From Phaeobacter sp. J2-8 (GTDB lineage: Bacteria > Pseudomonadota > Alphaproteobacteria > Rhodobacterales > Rhodobacteraceae): 64,000 bases of DNA. A program made the translations under genes and the position numbers. Below are positions 1 to 8,630 of the stretch, one piece after another (within the stretch, counting starts at the first letter, position 1; each line of letters starts with the position of its first letter). The notes beneath the pieces were generated by a model. That model saw only the letters and a list, made by a program, of their open reading frames with translations, was not told where the DNA came from and did no database searches. The stretch lies in contig NZ_JALIEC010000006.1 of the NCBI RefSeq assembly GCF_022867865.1, forward strand, positions 62,001 to 126,000. The letters run 5' to 3'.

Positions 1-1
1 G

Positions 2-733
2 ATCAAGGGCGCGCGGCTGAGCGAAAGCCAACAGGCGGCCACCCGTGCCGGCCAGGTTGTCGCGCTGCGCCACGATTATATCGCGGATGCCCAGGGGACG
101 GTGCAATTCTCGACCGCGGTGATCGGGCAGACCGCGCCGGGGCTGTTTGCGGTGGCATTGTTTTATGACACCGCCTGTGATGGCACCCCGGTGACAGCGG
201 TAAGCGGGCCGGTTGCCGTGACTGCGGGCATGCGCATCTGTCTTGTGGCGCGGGTCACGGCCTCGGCCGCGGCGGCGCCGGGATCCTCCATCGCCTTTGA
301 TCTGGTGGCGGACACGAGTTACGGGGTCACCGGTCTGACGGAACAGCTTCGCAATTCCGATGTGGTGCGTGTCGAAGGATCGGATGGGCGCCTGCAACTG
401 CGCAAGACCGTGCGCAACATCACCCAAGGCACGCCCGAAGGCGTCAGCAACGGGGCCACTCTGGGCGATGTGCTGGAATACCGCATCTATCTGGAAAACC
501 CCGGCAATCTGCCCGCGGCCGAGATCGTGATCCATGATCGTACCCCGCCCTATACATCGCTGGCCGGGGCCGTTCCCAGCCCGGTGAATGTGGGTGCGGA
601 TGTGGTGTGCACGCTGGCGGAACCGGCCAGCAACACCGCCGGCTATGCGGGATCGTTGCGCTGGGAATGCACCGGCACCCATGCGCCGGGCGCGACAGGC
701 TCGGTGGCCTTTCAGGTGGCGATCTCGCCCTGA
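2..733 (+). CDS. DUF11-repeat surface protein, C-terminal part
   Basis: The reading frame is open from the first bases of the window and ends at 733, so only the last ~243 residues are visible. A stretch of roughly 55 residues (LRKTV...GDVLEYRIYLENPG...VIHDRTP) matches the DUF11 pattern: a beta-rich, Ig-like repeat found in secreted or surface proteins of bacteria. It is followed by a short Cys-containing tail (VVCTLA, RWECTG). The protein is probably exported and part of an adhesin or cell-wall-like repeat protein. The N-terminus and any signal peptide lie outside the window. The family call rests on recognising the repeat; the function is unknown. Confidence 0.7.
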   Translation: MKGARLSESQQAATRAGQVVALRHDYIADAQGTVQFSTAVIGQTAPGLFAVALFYDTACDGTPVTAVSGPVAVTAGMRICLVARVTASAAAAPGSSIAFDLVADTSYGVTGLTEQLRNSDVVRVEGSDGRLQLRKTVRNITQGTPEGVSNGATLGDVLEYRIYLENPGNLPAAEIVIHDRTPPYTSLAGAVPSPVNVGADVVCTLAEPASNTAGYAGSLRWECTGTHAPGATGSVAFQVAISP

Positions 734-764
734 GGGCGGCCACCTGTGCCACGACAGATTGAGC

Positions 765-790
765 AAGGCCGCCCTTCCACGGGCGGCCTT
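765..790 (+). terminator. Hairpin terminator after the DUF11 gene
   Basis: A perfect 10-bp inverted repeat (AAGGCCGCCC at 765-774, GGGCGGCCTT at 781-790) with a 6-nt loop lies 32 bases after the stop codon. It is followed by ATGCGTTTT, a weak T-run. It probably ends transcription of the DUF11 gene. Confidence 0.65.
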
Positions 791-829
791 ATGCGTTTTG
801 GGCGGTCAGGGGGTGTTTTTTCGACGCTG

Positions 830-858
830 TTTACAAGACATGATATTCGTCTTACAAG
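830..858 (+). promoter_or_regulatory. Repeated TTACAAG motif upstream of dehydratase
   Basis: TTTACAAG (830-837) and CTTACAAG (851-858) are direct copies 21 bases apart just before the dehydratase start. The same CTTACAAG occurs at 4334-4341, upstream of the divergent FadR-type regulator and TTT operon. TNGTA/TACNA half-sites are common in GntR/FadR operators, so these may be binding sites of the local regulator. This is inference; no symmetrical full operator is visible at 830-858. Confidence 0.35.
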
Positions 859-889
859 TTGCCGCAAGAGATACATGGAGAACTTCGGA

Positions 890-2677
890 ATGCGCGACAC
901 CCCCAAAAAACCCGCTGATACATTGCGCAGCGCCCGCTGGCTTAACCGTGATGATTTGCGGTCCTTTGGGCATCGGTCGCGGCTGCTTCAAATGGGGCTG
1001 GATCAGGAGGATTGGCAGGACAAGCCGATTATCGGCATTTTGAACACCTGGTCACAGATGAATCCATGCCATATGCATTTTCGCGACCGGGCCGATGATG
1101 TCCGCAAGGGTGTGTTGCAGGCCGGTGGCTTACCTATTGAAATCCCTACGATTTCCGTTGACGAGACATTTACCAAACCCACCTCGATGCTGTATCGCAA
1201 CCTTCTGGCGATGGAGGTGGAAGAGACAATCCGCTCGCATCCTCTGGACGGTGTTGTCCTTATGGGCGGATGTGACAAATCCACCCCCGGGCTTGTCATG
1301 GGGGCCCTGACGGCGGGTATTCCGATGATTTTCCTACCGGCGGGGCCGATGTTGCGCGGGCATCATGCGGGCAAGGTTCTTGGGTCCGGGTCGGATGCCT
1401 GGAAGTTTTGGGATGACCGTCGCGCCGGTAAGGTCAGCGAAAAGGAATGGGCCGGTGTCGAAGGCGGGATCGCCCGGTCGTATGGGCATTGCATGACCAT
1501 GGGAACGGCGTCGACCATGACGGCGATTGTGGACGCGATGGGGCTTTGCCTGCCGGGCGCATCGTCAATTCCTGCTGCAGATTCAGGGCACAAGCGGATG
1601 TCGACCCAAACAGGGCGCATGATCACCGAAATGGTGTGGTCCGACACCACTCCCGCCGCAGTTCTGGATGATTCCTCTATCCGCAACGCGATTATCGTCG
1701 CGATGGCGATGGGATGTTCGACCAATGCGGTGGTGCATGTGTTGGCCATGGCGCATCGTGCGGGGATCGCGCTTTCGCTTGATGATTTCGACCGTCTGGG
1801 CCGCGAGATTCCGGTGATTGCAAATGTGCGCCCATCGGGCAAAGGCTATCTGATGGAGGATTTCTACTATGCCGGCGGGTTGCCCGGGTTGATGTCGCGG
1901 CTGACAAGCAAGCTGGATCTTGAGGCGAAAACCGTTACCGGTCAATCACTTGGCGATACTCTGCAAGAGGCCAAGGTGTACAACGACGACGTGATCCGCA
2001 CGGTGGATACCGCCGTCTATCCCGAAGGTTCAATTGCGGTGGTGCGCGGCAATCTTGCCCCGGACGGTGCCGTGATCAAACCCGCGGCCTGTGATCCGAA
2101 ATTTTACAAGCACACCGGACCGGCGCTGGTGTTTGACTCCTACCCCGAGATGAAGGCGGCGGTGGAAGACGACGATCTGGATGTGACGCCGGATCATGTC
2201 ATGATTTTGCGCAATGCCGGGCCATTGGGCGGGCCGGGCTTTCCCGAATGGGGAATGCTGCCGATTCCCAACAAACTTGTAAAACAGGGCCACCGCGACA
2301 TGTTGCGAATTTCCGATGCGCGCATGTCCGGGACGTCTTATGGCGCATGCATTCTGCATGTTGCGCCGGAATCCTTTGTTGGTGGGCCTTTGGCCTTGGT
2401 CCAGACCGGCGATATGATCCATTTTGACATGGAAAACCGCCAGCTTGACCTGATGATCAGTGCCGAGGAAATGGCCCGGCGCAAGGCCGAATGGCAGCCC
2501 CCGCGCCGAATTTTCAGCGCGGATATGGCTGGATGTTCGCCCAACATGTCAATCAGGCGAACGAAGGCTGTGATTTCGATTTCCTGTCACGGGATTTTGG
2601 GGCCGCTGCGGGCGAACCCGACATCTATTGACGGCGCGGGCGTTTACAACGCCCGTATGGTTGCAAAATCTATGTAG
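890..2677 (+). CDS. IlvD/Edd-family sugar-acid dehydratase (C-terminal frameshift)
   Basis: An Fe-S dehydratase that removes water from an aldonic acid to give a 2-keto-3-deoxy acid. The cluster Cys residues C60, C128 (GGCDK) and C201 (HCMTMGTAST) and the STNAVVH motif are present, as in arabinonate/xylonate-type dehydratases (~580 aa). ATG 890 has GGAG 9 nt upstream; ATG 875 is an alternative. The frame shifts in a TTTT run near 2515-2520. Restoring one T gives the usual ending (RGYGWMFAQHVNQANEGCDF...) and a stop at 2629-2631, for 580 aa; as written, a ~50-residue unrelated tail runs to 2677. It converges on the aldolase and shares a candidate regulatory motif with the TTT operon. The exact substrate is not known. 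Confidence 0.85.
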   Translation: MRDTPKKPADTLRSARWLNRDDLRSFGHRSRLLQMGLDQEDWQDKPIIGILNTWSQMNPCHMHFRDRADDVRKGVLQAGGLPIEIPTISVDETFTKPTSMLYRNLLAMEVEETIRSHPLDGVVLMGGCDKSTPGLVMGALTAGIPMIFLPAGPMLRGHHAGKVLGSGSDAWKFWDDRRAGKVSEKEWAGVEGGIARSYGHCMTMGTASTMTAIVDAMGLCLPGASSIPAADSGHKRMSTQTGRMITEMVWSDTTPAAVLDDSSIRNAIIVAMAMGCSTNAVVHVLAMAHRAGIALSLDDFDRLGREIPVIANVRPSGKGYLMEDFYYAGGLPGLMSRLTSKLDLEAKTVTGQSLGDTLQEAKVYNDDVIRTVDTAVYPEGSIAVVRGNLAPDGAVIKPAACDPKFYKHTGPALVFDSYPEMKAAVEDDDLDVTPDHVMILRNAGPLGGPGFPEWGMLPIPNKLVKQGHRDMLRISDARMSGTSYGACILHVAPESFVGGPLALVQTGDMIHFDMENRQLDLMISAEEMARRKAEWQPPRRIFSADMAGCSPNMSIRRTKAVISISCHGILGPLRANPTSIDGAGVYNARMVAKSM

Positions 2678-2682
2678 AAAAG

Positions 2683-2714
2683 CGCGACAGGGGCGGTGTT
2701 TGGCCCCTGTCGCG
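2683..2714. terminator. Bidirectional terminator between convergent genes
   Basis: A perfect 12-bp inverted repeat (CGCGACAGGGGC at 2683-2694, GCCCCTGTCGCG at 2703-2714) with an 8-nt loop. It is flanked by AAAA on the left and TTGTCGTTT on the right. It sits exactly between the converging dehydratase and aldolase genes and could stop transcription from both sides. Confidence 0.85.
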
Positions 2715-2721
2715 TTGTCGT

Positions 2722-3492
2722 TTAGCGGCGGGGTTTGACCCGTTCTGCAAGGGCGCTGGTCGCCTGGGCCAATAATCCGGTATCCGTGCCACAGGCAACG
2801 AATGTGAACCCTTCCCCGATCAATTTGGCGGCAAAATCCGGATCGGTGACCAATGTGCCGACCGGAATACCCTTTTCCATCAATGCTTTGGCGACGGGCA
2901 TGATTTCGGCCCAGACCGCATCGTCCAGCGGCCGCCCCAAAAGGCCCATATCGGCGGCGATGTCGGCGGGTCCGAAAAAGATACCATCCACCCCGTCCAC
3001 CGCAGCGATTTCCAGAGCCTTTCCAAGCGCCTCGCGGGTTTCAAGTTGTAAAAGAACCGCCGTTTCCGTTTCGACCCGCGCGGCATAATCCTCGACGCGT
3101 CCGAATTTGTTCGCGCGGGTCGAGCCGGACACGCCCCTGATGCCATGCGGGGGATAGCGGGTGGCGGCGACGGCGCTTTTGGCTTCTTCGACGGATTGCA
3201 CCATAGGGAACAACAGGCCCTGAACCCCCAGATCCAGAAGACGTTTCACCGCCACCGGGTCATTGGCTTCTGGCCGGACCAGCGCGACCGTGGGGCTGGC
3301 GGCAAAAACGTGTAACTGGCTCATAACGCTAAGATAATCATTGGCGGAATGTTCCATGTCTATCAATGCCCAGTCGAAGCCGGCCCAGGCGGAAATCTCT
3401 GCCGCGACGGGGCTGCACATTGAAATCCACAGGCCGCATTGTGCGTTTCCCGCGGCAATACCGTGGACGAACTGGTTCTTGACCAATTTCAT
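2722..3492 (-). CDS. HpcH/HpaI-family class II aldolase
   Basis: A metal-dependent aldolase that splits a 2-keto-3-deoxy acid into pyruvate and an aldehyde. At 256 aa it has the usual family length. The expected residues are present: H48 in DMEH (catalytic base), R73 (LVRPE), and metal ligands E151 (QLETRE) and D177 (FGPADIAAD). AGGA precedes the ATG. The gene lies 45 bp downstream of the FadR-type regulator on the same strand and probably forms an operon with it. With the dehydratase and the tartronate-semialdehyde-reductase-like gene nearby, it fits a GarL-like or 2-keto-3-deoxy-rhamnonate-aldolase-like step. The substrate cannot be read from sequence. Confidence 0.87.
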   Translation of the reverse strand: MKLVKNQFVHGIAAGNAQCGLWISMCSPVAAEISAWAGFDWALIDMEHSANDYLSVMSQLHVFAASPTVALVRPEANDPVAVKRLLDLGVQGLLFPMVQSVEEAKSAVAATRYPPHGIRGVSGSTRANKFGRVEDYAARVETETAVLLQLETREALGKALEIAAVDGVDGIFFGPADIAADMGLLGRPLDDAVWAEIMPVAKALMEKGIPVGTLVTDPDFAAKLIGEGFTFVACGTDTGLLAQATSALAERVKPRR

Positions 3493-3536
3493 GAAATCCT
3501 CGCTTTGATGTTGTGAATACAGGTCGGGCGGACCGG

Positions 3537-4247
3537 CTATTGCGTGCCGCTGGCCCCGAAAACCCGCTCGATCCCCTTTTGCAGGGCGACGGACATGGTA
3601 TTGCGCGCCTTTTCGGGATCGCGCGCGGCAATTGCTTCGTAAATTTGAACGTGTTCCTGCACGGAATCCGCACGGTGGCGCGCCGCCGACATGGACGAGA
3701 GCGATCGGATCAGGTTGATGCTGAAAAGCACCTGCGGTTTCATCGCTTCGATTGTGATCACAAAGAAACGATTGCCCGTGGCCTGCGCGATGGCCAGATG
3801 AAAGGCGAAATCTTCTTCCAGCCCTTCCTGCATGCCCACTTTGGCGGCCTTCAGGTTTTGCAGGGTGCGGTGAAGCTCTGCAAAGCTGCTTTCCGTGCCG
3901 TGCATTGCGGCCTGTGCGGCGGCCTCACACTCAATCCCGCGGCGAAAATCCATACATTTTCGCACGTCCTGAATATCTTTGAGCGGCCCAAAGGATATAG
4001 AGCCGGTCGCCCGTCTGGACACGAAAGACCCCGATCCCTGCCGGGATTCGACCAGCCCCTCGTTGCGCAAACGGCTGAGCGCCTGGCGCAGAACGGGGCG
4101 CGACACCTTGTATTCCAGGGCAAGGTCATTTTCGCTGGGCAGGCGGGAATTTTCGGCAAATGCACCAGTGGTGATCAGCTCGTGCAGGGCCTCATAGACC
4201 GTATCGCTAAGAGATCCGCGATTTGCTGTCATACCCTGTGCGTCCAT
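3537..4247 (-). CDS. FadR-subfamily GntR transcriptional regulator
   Basis: An N-terminal winged helix (residues ~10-75; LPSEN..LALEYKVSRPVLRQAL..LRNEGLV...GSGSFV) is followed by an all-helical FCD effector domain (~90-230) typical of FadR-type GntR regulators. ATG 4247 is chosen; ATG 4232 (MTANRG) is the other possibility and has a poorly spaced Shine-Dalgarno. It is divergent from the TTT operon and leads into the aldolase gene, so it probably controls both in response to the sugar acid or its keto-deoxy product. CTTACAAG copies upstream of both transcription units are candidate binding sites. Confidence 0.87.
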   Translation of the reverse strand: MDAQGMTANRGSLSDTVYEALHELITTGAFAENSRLPSENDLALEYKVSRPVLRQALSRLRNEGLVESRQGSGSFVSRRATGSISFGPLKDIQDVRKCMDFRRGIECEAAAQAAMHGTESSFAELHRTLQNLKAAKVGMQEGLEEDFAFHLAIAQATGNRFFVITIEAMKPQVLFSINLIRSLSSMSAARHRADSVQEHVQIYEAIAARDPEKARNTMSVALQKGIERVFGASGTQ

Positions 4248-4570
4248 CTGTTGCCTACACCTGTTGCGATGCGCGGCAGTGTCCAGCCGGAGGTTTGCCC
4301 GCATCCATCGAAAAATACAGGTTTTTCCATATTCTTACAAGTCTTGATCCCGGTTCGGGTAAAGATTTCATGATCCGCAACGATGAACTCGCCTTTAACC
4401 GCCATAATGTCATGGATTTGGGTGATTTTCGTCGCGATACGCGCAAACACAGCTTTCCGCCGCTCCGGGCAATAGGGTGCGCCAAGTTGAAGAATTTTTA
4501 CATGTTGATTTATTTGTATAAGCAAACTACAAGGTTGTTAGTTTACTTGAAAACTATTGGGAGGAATAGA
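4248..4570. other. Divergent intergenic region, GntR / TTT operon
   Basis: This 323-bp gap has no convincing gene. It holds CTTACAAG at 4334-4341 and, near the TTT start, an AT-rich stretch with a partly palindromic segment (AACTACAAGGTTGTTAGTT, 4526-4544), plus GGGAGG (4559-4564) as ribosome-binding site. No clear -35/-10 pair could be fixed. Confidence 0.4.
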
Positions 4571-5522
4571 ATGCGATCCACATTTACCGCCGCATTGGCA
4601 GCCGCTGTTGTCGGTCTTGGCGCGCAGGCGCAGGCCGAATACCCTGAAAAGCCGGTGAAGATCATCATTCCGTTTGGGGTTGGTGGATCGACAACCGCAA
4701 TTGTGCGGTCGCTGGCCGAATACCTTGAGCCCGCTTTGGGCGAAGATGTTGTCATTACCAATGTGAACGGCGCCGGCGGTTCCGTTGGCCTGATCCAGGC
4801 GATGAAGGCCAAGCCCGATGGGTATACAATCGGCATGTATGCCGACAATCTGCCGGTTGCGATGGCGCTAGGGCAAAGCCTGGCCACAGATCGGCGATTA
4901 CGTGCCCGCCTGCATGATTGCCAAGCTTGTGCTGGGCCTTGCCGTGCGCGGCGATGGCGGCGATCTTGAAACATTGGGCGCGCTGAACGCGCAGGCCAGC
5001 GACAGCCCCGGCGACGTCGGAATGGCGATCGGGCTTGGGACATTGGCGCAATTTGCCGGACAGGCCTATATCAACGAATCCGGTGCCGACCTTCGACTTG
5101 TCAACGTCGGGGACGGCGCGGCCAAGCTTGCGTCGGTTATCGGTGGGCACGTGCCTGCAACCATCGCGCCGGTTGCCGGGCTTATGGGGGCGCATCGCGG
5201 CAATCAGGTCAAGATCGTCGCAGTCATGCATGACGAACGTCTGGATTTTCTGCCCGATGTGCCAACGGTCGGCGAAGAGATCGGCGCCGATGTGGCAATG
5301 GCCAACTCCCTGGCTTTCGTCGTGCCGCCCGAAACGCCGGAAAGCGTCATTGACACCTTCTGCTCGGCTGTGAAGGAAGCGGGCGAAAACCCTGAATTTG
5401 CCAAGAAAATGTATTCTCTCGGTGTCACCTGGTCCTACCGCGACGCGGATGGATTGACGGATTACATCCGCGAAACAGAAGCCGCGATGTCCGACATCGG
5501 TGCCTCGTTGAAAGAGAAGTAA
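4571..5522 (+). pseudogene. tctC: TTT transporter substrate-binding protein TctC (frameshifted)
   Basis: Periplasmic binding protein of a tripartite tricarboxylate-type importer. It has a signal peptide (MRSTFTAALAAAVVG...AQA|EYPEKPV) and the family start EYPEKPVKIIIPFGVGG. GGGAGG lies 6 nt before the ATG. The frame is broken at about 4870: reading CTAGGGC as CTGGGC restores MALGKAWPQIGDYV and continues without a stop to 5522, about 316 aa in total, which is normal for the family. The extra A at 4870 is either a sequencing error or an inactivating mutation. TctB and TctA follow on the same strand. The nearby dehydratase and aldolase suggest a sugar-acid substrate. Confidence 0.83.
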
Positions 5523-5541
5523 ATCGCTGGCCGCCTTCTTT

Positions 5542-5561
5542 GGCCGCCCCTTTGGGTGGCC
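5542..5561 (+). other. Intercistronic hairpin tctC-tctB
   Basis: GGCCGCCC (5542-5549) and GGGTGGCC (5554-5561) form an 8-bp stem with one G-U pair and a 4-nt loop, directly after the binding-protein stop. No T-run follows. Such hairpins often protect the binding-protein mRNA or reduce read-through into the membrane subunits. Confidence 0.5.
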
Positions 5562-5613
5562 TTGGGGGCGGTCAGATCCTTGTGACGCGCCGGGTTTTCG
5601 GGAACATGTGAAT

Positions 5614-6060
5614 ATGAGCAACTACGATCGTTGGGTGGGCCTGGTTGGCATTGCCTTTTCCTTGGGATTGATCTTTTCCTCATTCGGTATCGAGACACCG
5701 GAATGGGGCGATGTGGTGGGGCCGACATTTTGGCCCCGGCTGCTGTGCGCGGGGTTGCTGGCGGTCTCGGTGTTTCTTGTCATCAAACCGGATCCAGACG
5801 GCGCATCCGACAGGGCGATCGGGTTTCGCCATTTCTTCGCGTTTGGCGCGGCCGCGCTTTATGTCCTGGCTCTGCCCATACTTGGATTTCTGATCGTGAC
5901 GCCGGTGTTCATTGCATTCGGCTATCTGGCCGTTGGCGCAAACACCTCGCGGCGGCGGATCGGTGAGGCCCTTTTTGCCGCGGCGGCGGGCACGGCGGCG
6001 ATCTACCTTGTCTTTCAGGTTCTCCTGGAAACCCAATTGCCCAGCGGGCAGCTTTTTTAG
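5614..6060 (+). CDS. tctB: TTT transporter small membrane subunit TctB
   Basis: A ~148-aa membrane protein with about four hydrophobic segments (GLVGIAFSLGLIFSSF, LLCAGLLAVSVFLVI, FFAFGAAALYVLALPILGFLIVTPVFIAFG, LFAAAAGTAAIYLVFQVLL) and the WGDVVGPTFWPRLL pattern of TctB proteins. It pairs with TctA to form the channel. ATG 5614 is preferred; GTG 5608, two codons upstream, is possible. It lies between tctC and tctA in the standard CBA order. Confidence 0.85.
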   Translation: MSNYDRWVGLVGIAFSLGLIFSSFGIETPEWGDVVGPTFWPRLLCAGLLAVSVFLVIKPDPDGASDRAIGFRHFFAFGAAALYVLALPILGFLIVTPVFIAFGYLAVGANTSRRRIGEALFAAAAGTAAIYLVFQVLLETQLPSGQLF

Positions 6061-6077
6061 CCTTCGGAGACCATGAG

Positions 6078-7562
6078 ATGCCAGGAGATTCTGCTATTTT
6101 AGAGGCGCTTGCGCTTGTCACCTCGCCCATGATGTTGCTTGTGATCGGGCTAAGCGTTGTGGGGGGGATCGTTGTCGGCGCCATTCCGGGGCTGACGGCC
6201 ACGATGGCGCTGGCCCTGTTGATCCCGGTGTCCTATTCGCTGCCGCCGGATCAGGGGATTGCGATGATGGTCGCGGTCTATGTCGGCGGCATTTCGGCGG
6301 GGGCGTTGACCGCGATCCTTATTCGCATGCCGGGCACGCCGGCGGCGGTTGCGACGGTGGCGGATGGGTTCCCGATGGCGCAACAGGGCCGCGCCGGTCA
6401 GGCCATCGGCAATGCGGTTGTCGCATCCTTTGCCGGCACGGTGATCAGTGGCGTCTGTCTGGTGCTGTTTGCGCCGACACTGGCCGATTTCGCGGTAAAG
6501 TTCTTTTTCTCCGAAATTGTGGCGGTCGCGATTTTTGGTCTGACCGCCGTGATTGCCGTATCGGGCAAGACGCTGTCACGGGGGCTGTTTACCGCGCTGC
6601 TGGGGATGTTGATCGCGACATTCGGCGTGTCGACCGTTGACGGCATATCCCGATTTGATTTCGGCAACACCAACCTGCAAAGCGGTATCGGCCTGATGCC
6701 GATGCTGATCGGCATGTTCGCGGTGTCCCAATTGATGAAAACCACCTCTGACAGCCAACGCCCGTCACAGGCACATTTGGACTCCGGGCCGATCTATCCG
6801 CCGCTTGGCGACATTGTCGGAAATACCACCAATTACATCCGCTCCAGCCTGATTGGCACGATCATCGGGGTCATTCCCAGCCTGGGCAGCGGGGTCGCCG
6901 GTCTTGTGTCTTATGCGCAGGCGCGCAACGCCTCTAAAACGCCAGAGAAGTTTGGCACCGGCCATGTGCCCGGCATTATCGCATCAGAGGCCGCCAACAA
7001 TGCCGCCATTGGCGGGGCGCTGATCATCGCGCTGACCTTGGGCATTCCGGGCGATCCGCCGACGGCCATTCTGTTGGGCGCGCTGATGATCCACGGGGTC
7101 GACACGGGGCCGATGCTGTTCGAAAACAACTCGGGGCTGGTGTATTCGATCTATTTCTCGCTGTTTGCCAGCAGCGTGCTGATGATGATTTTTCTCCTGG
7201 CCTTTGGCCGCTATATTGCCAAGGTGACGCGGATTCCGAACCGCATTCTGTCACCAATCATCTTTGCGCTCTGTGTGGCGGGTGTCTTTTCCGGCAACAA
7301 CCTGACCTTTGACCTTGGTGTGATGCTGGTGTTTGGGCTTGTCGGGTTTCTGCTGGATCGCGGGGGGTTTCCGCTGGCGCCTTTCATCATCGGTTTTCTT
7401 CTGGGGCCGCTGATCGAGGACAACTACCGGCGCTTGATGTCATTTGGCGGGCTGGAAGATTTCGTTACGCGCCCGATCTCGGCCATCTTTCTGGCGCTGG
7501 CCATTGCGTCGCTGTTGTATTCCTTCTGGAAGCGCAAGTCGCAGGCCGCGGTCCGTGCCTAG
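6078..7562 (+). CDS. tctA: TTT transporter large membrane subunit TctA
   Basis: A 494-aa integral membrane protein of the TctA family with about 11-12 hydrophobic segments. It carries the family signatures GAIPGLTATMALALLIPVSY near the N-terminus, GTPAAVATVADGFPMAQQG, and SEAANNA(A)IGGALIIALTLGIPGDPPTA in the second half. GGAG occurs upstream of ATG 6078. It forms the secondary-transport channel that takes substrate from TctC, driven by an ion gradient. The gene is intact and follows tctB by 17 bp. Confidence 0.93.
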   Translation: MPGDSAILEALALVTSPMMLLVIGLSVVGGIVVGAIPGLTATMALALLIPVSYSLPPDQGIAMMVAVYVGGISAGALTAILIRMPGTPAAVATVADGFPMAQQGRAGQAIGNAVVASFAGTVISGVCLVLFAPTLADFAVKFFFSEIVAVAIFGLTAVIAVSGKTLSRGLFTALLGMLIATFGVSTVDGISRFDFGNTNLQSGIGLMPMLIGMFAVSQLMKTTSDSQRPSQAHLDSGPIYPPLGDIVGNTTNYIRSSLIGTIIGVIPSLGSGVAGLVSYAQARNASKTPEKFGTGHVPGIIASEAANNAAIGGALIIALTLGIPGDPPTAILLGALMIHGVDTGPMLFENNSGLVYSIYFSLFASSVLMMIFLLAFGRYIAKVTRIPNRILSPIIFALCVAGVFSGNNLTFDLGVMLVFGLVGFLLDRGGFPLAPFIIGFLLGPLIEDNYRRLMSFGGLEDFVTRPISAIFLALAIASLLYSFWKRKSQAAVRA

Positions 7563-7613
7563 CCACCCCATGCGCCGTCCCTTCACCCACGTTTCTTTCG
7601 ACTGAGGTTCCCC

Positions 7614-8564
7614 ATGCAAAAGAGTGACATTATGCCGGAGCCCGCCGCCCAACCCCGGTCCGACACCCCCAAGGATCAAAACATTGGGCTGATTGGTGTC
7701 GGCATCATGGGGCGCGGCATTGCCAGAAACCTGGCGCAGGCGGGGTTCACGGTGCACGCGCTGGACACACAGCCACAGGCGGCGGGCGATCTGGCACCCT
7801 ATGGTGTGAAACCGGCGGTCGATCTGTCCCATCTGGTGGCGGATTGCCGGACTGTCATCACATGCCTGCCGACGCAAACGGCGGTGGAGCAGGTCTATCT
7901 GGGGTACGAGGGGCTGTTGTCGCTGGCTGATATCCCTACGGATTTCATTGATTGTTCGTCCACCGATCCCGCCCTGGCCCGCACTATCGGCGCCCGCGCA
8001 GAGGCCGCCGGGCATCAGCTTATGGATGCGCCGATGTTGTTGGGGGGCAAGGCCGCGTGGGAGGGGACCGTGACGTTGATCGTCGGCGGCCCGGCTGAGG
8101 TCATCGCCCGCTGCACCCCGGTTTTGGCGGCCTTTTCGGCCAAGCAGATCCATGCAGGCGGGCTGGGGTCGGCCCATGAAATCAAGGCGATCAACAACGC
8201 CGTCACATTGGCCAATCACACCATCCTGTCAGAGGCGTTTTCGGTGGCGATGTCGTCAGGCATTGATCTGAAAACGCTGGTCGAGGTGATGCAAAGCAGC
8301 ATGGCCAATTCAAGCAAGCTGCACGATCTGAGCGCGCGTGTGCTGAACGACAATTATGAAAAAACCATCTCTTTTGTCACCGCCAGCAAGGATGCCGCCA
8401 ATTTTGTCCGCATCGCAGAGCGTCTTGGCGCGCGGGCGGATGTGTCAAAAGCGGTTTTGGGCAGCCTGACCGATATGGGCAGGGACGGCGATCCGACCGA
8501 CACGATCACCCGCATGGCAGAGCGGTTGATGTCCTGTCGTGCGGACCCGGTCAAAGATGGCTGA
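7614..8564 (+). CDS. NAD(P)-binding beta-hydroxyacid dehydrogenase (GarR/HIBADH-like)
   Basis: A 316-aa member of the 3-hydroxyisobutyrate / tartronate-semialdehyde reductase family. Residues 25-45 show the Rossmann pattern GLIGVGIMGRGIARNL. The family Ser/Thr region is DCSSTDPA, and catalytic K191 with N195 lies in EIKAINNAVT. The substrate-binding segment reads DAPMLLGGKAAWEGT instead of the common DAPVSGG..GA, so the substrate may differ from the best-known members. GAGG precedes ATG 7614. Downstream of the TTT genes and beside an HpcH aldolase, a role reducing the aldolase's semialdehyde product (as GarR does) is plausible. Confidence 0.83.
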   Translation: MQKSDIMPEPAAQPRSDTPKDQNIGLIGVGIMGRGIARNLAQAGFTVHALDTQPQAAGDLAPYGVKPAVDLSHLVADCRTVITCLPTQTAVEQVYLGYEGLLSLADIPTDFIDCSSTDPALARTIGARAEAAGHQLMDAPMLLGGKAAWEGTVTLIVGGPAEVIARCTPVLAAFSAKQIHAGGLGSAHEIKAINNAVTLANHTILSEAFSVAMSSGIDLKTLVEVMQSSMANSSKLHDLSARVLNDNYEKTISFVTASKDAANFVRIAERLGARADVSKAVLGSLTDMGRDGDPTDTITRMAERLMSCRADPVKDG

Positions 8565-8630
8565 TTGCGCCATGCCACCACCAAACCCGACCCGGATGCC
8601 CGCGACATGCCCGAAAATGGAACCAATGCC

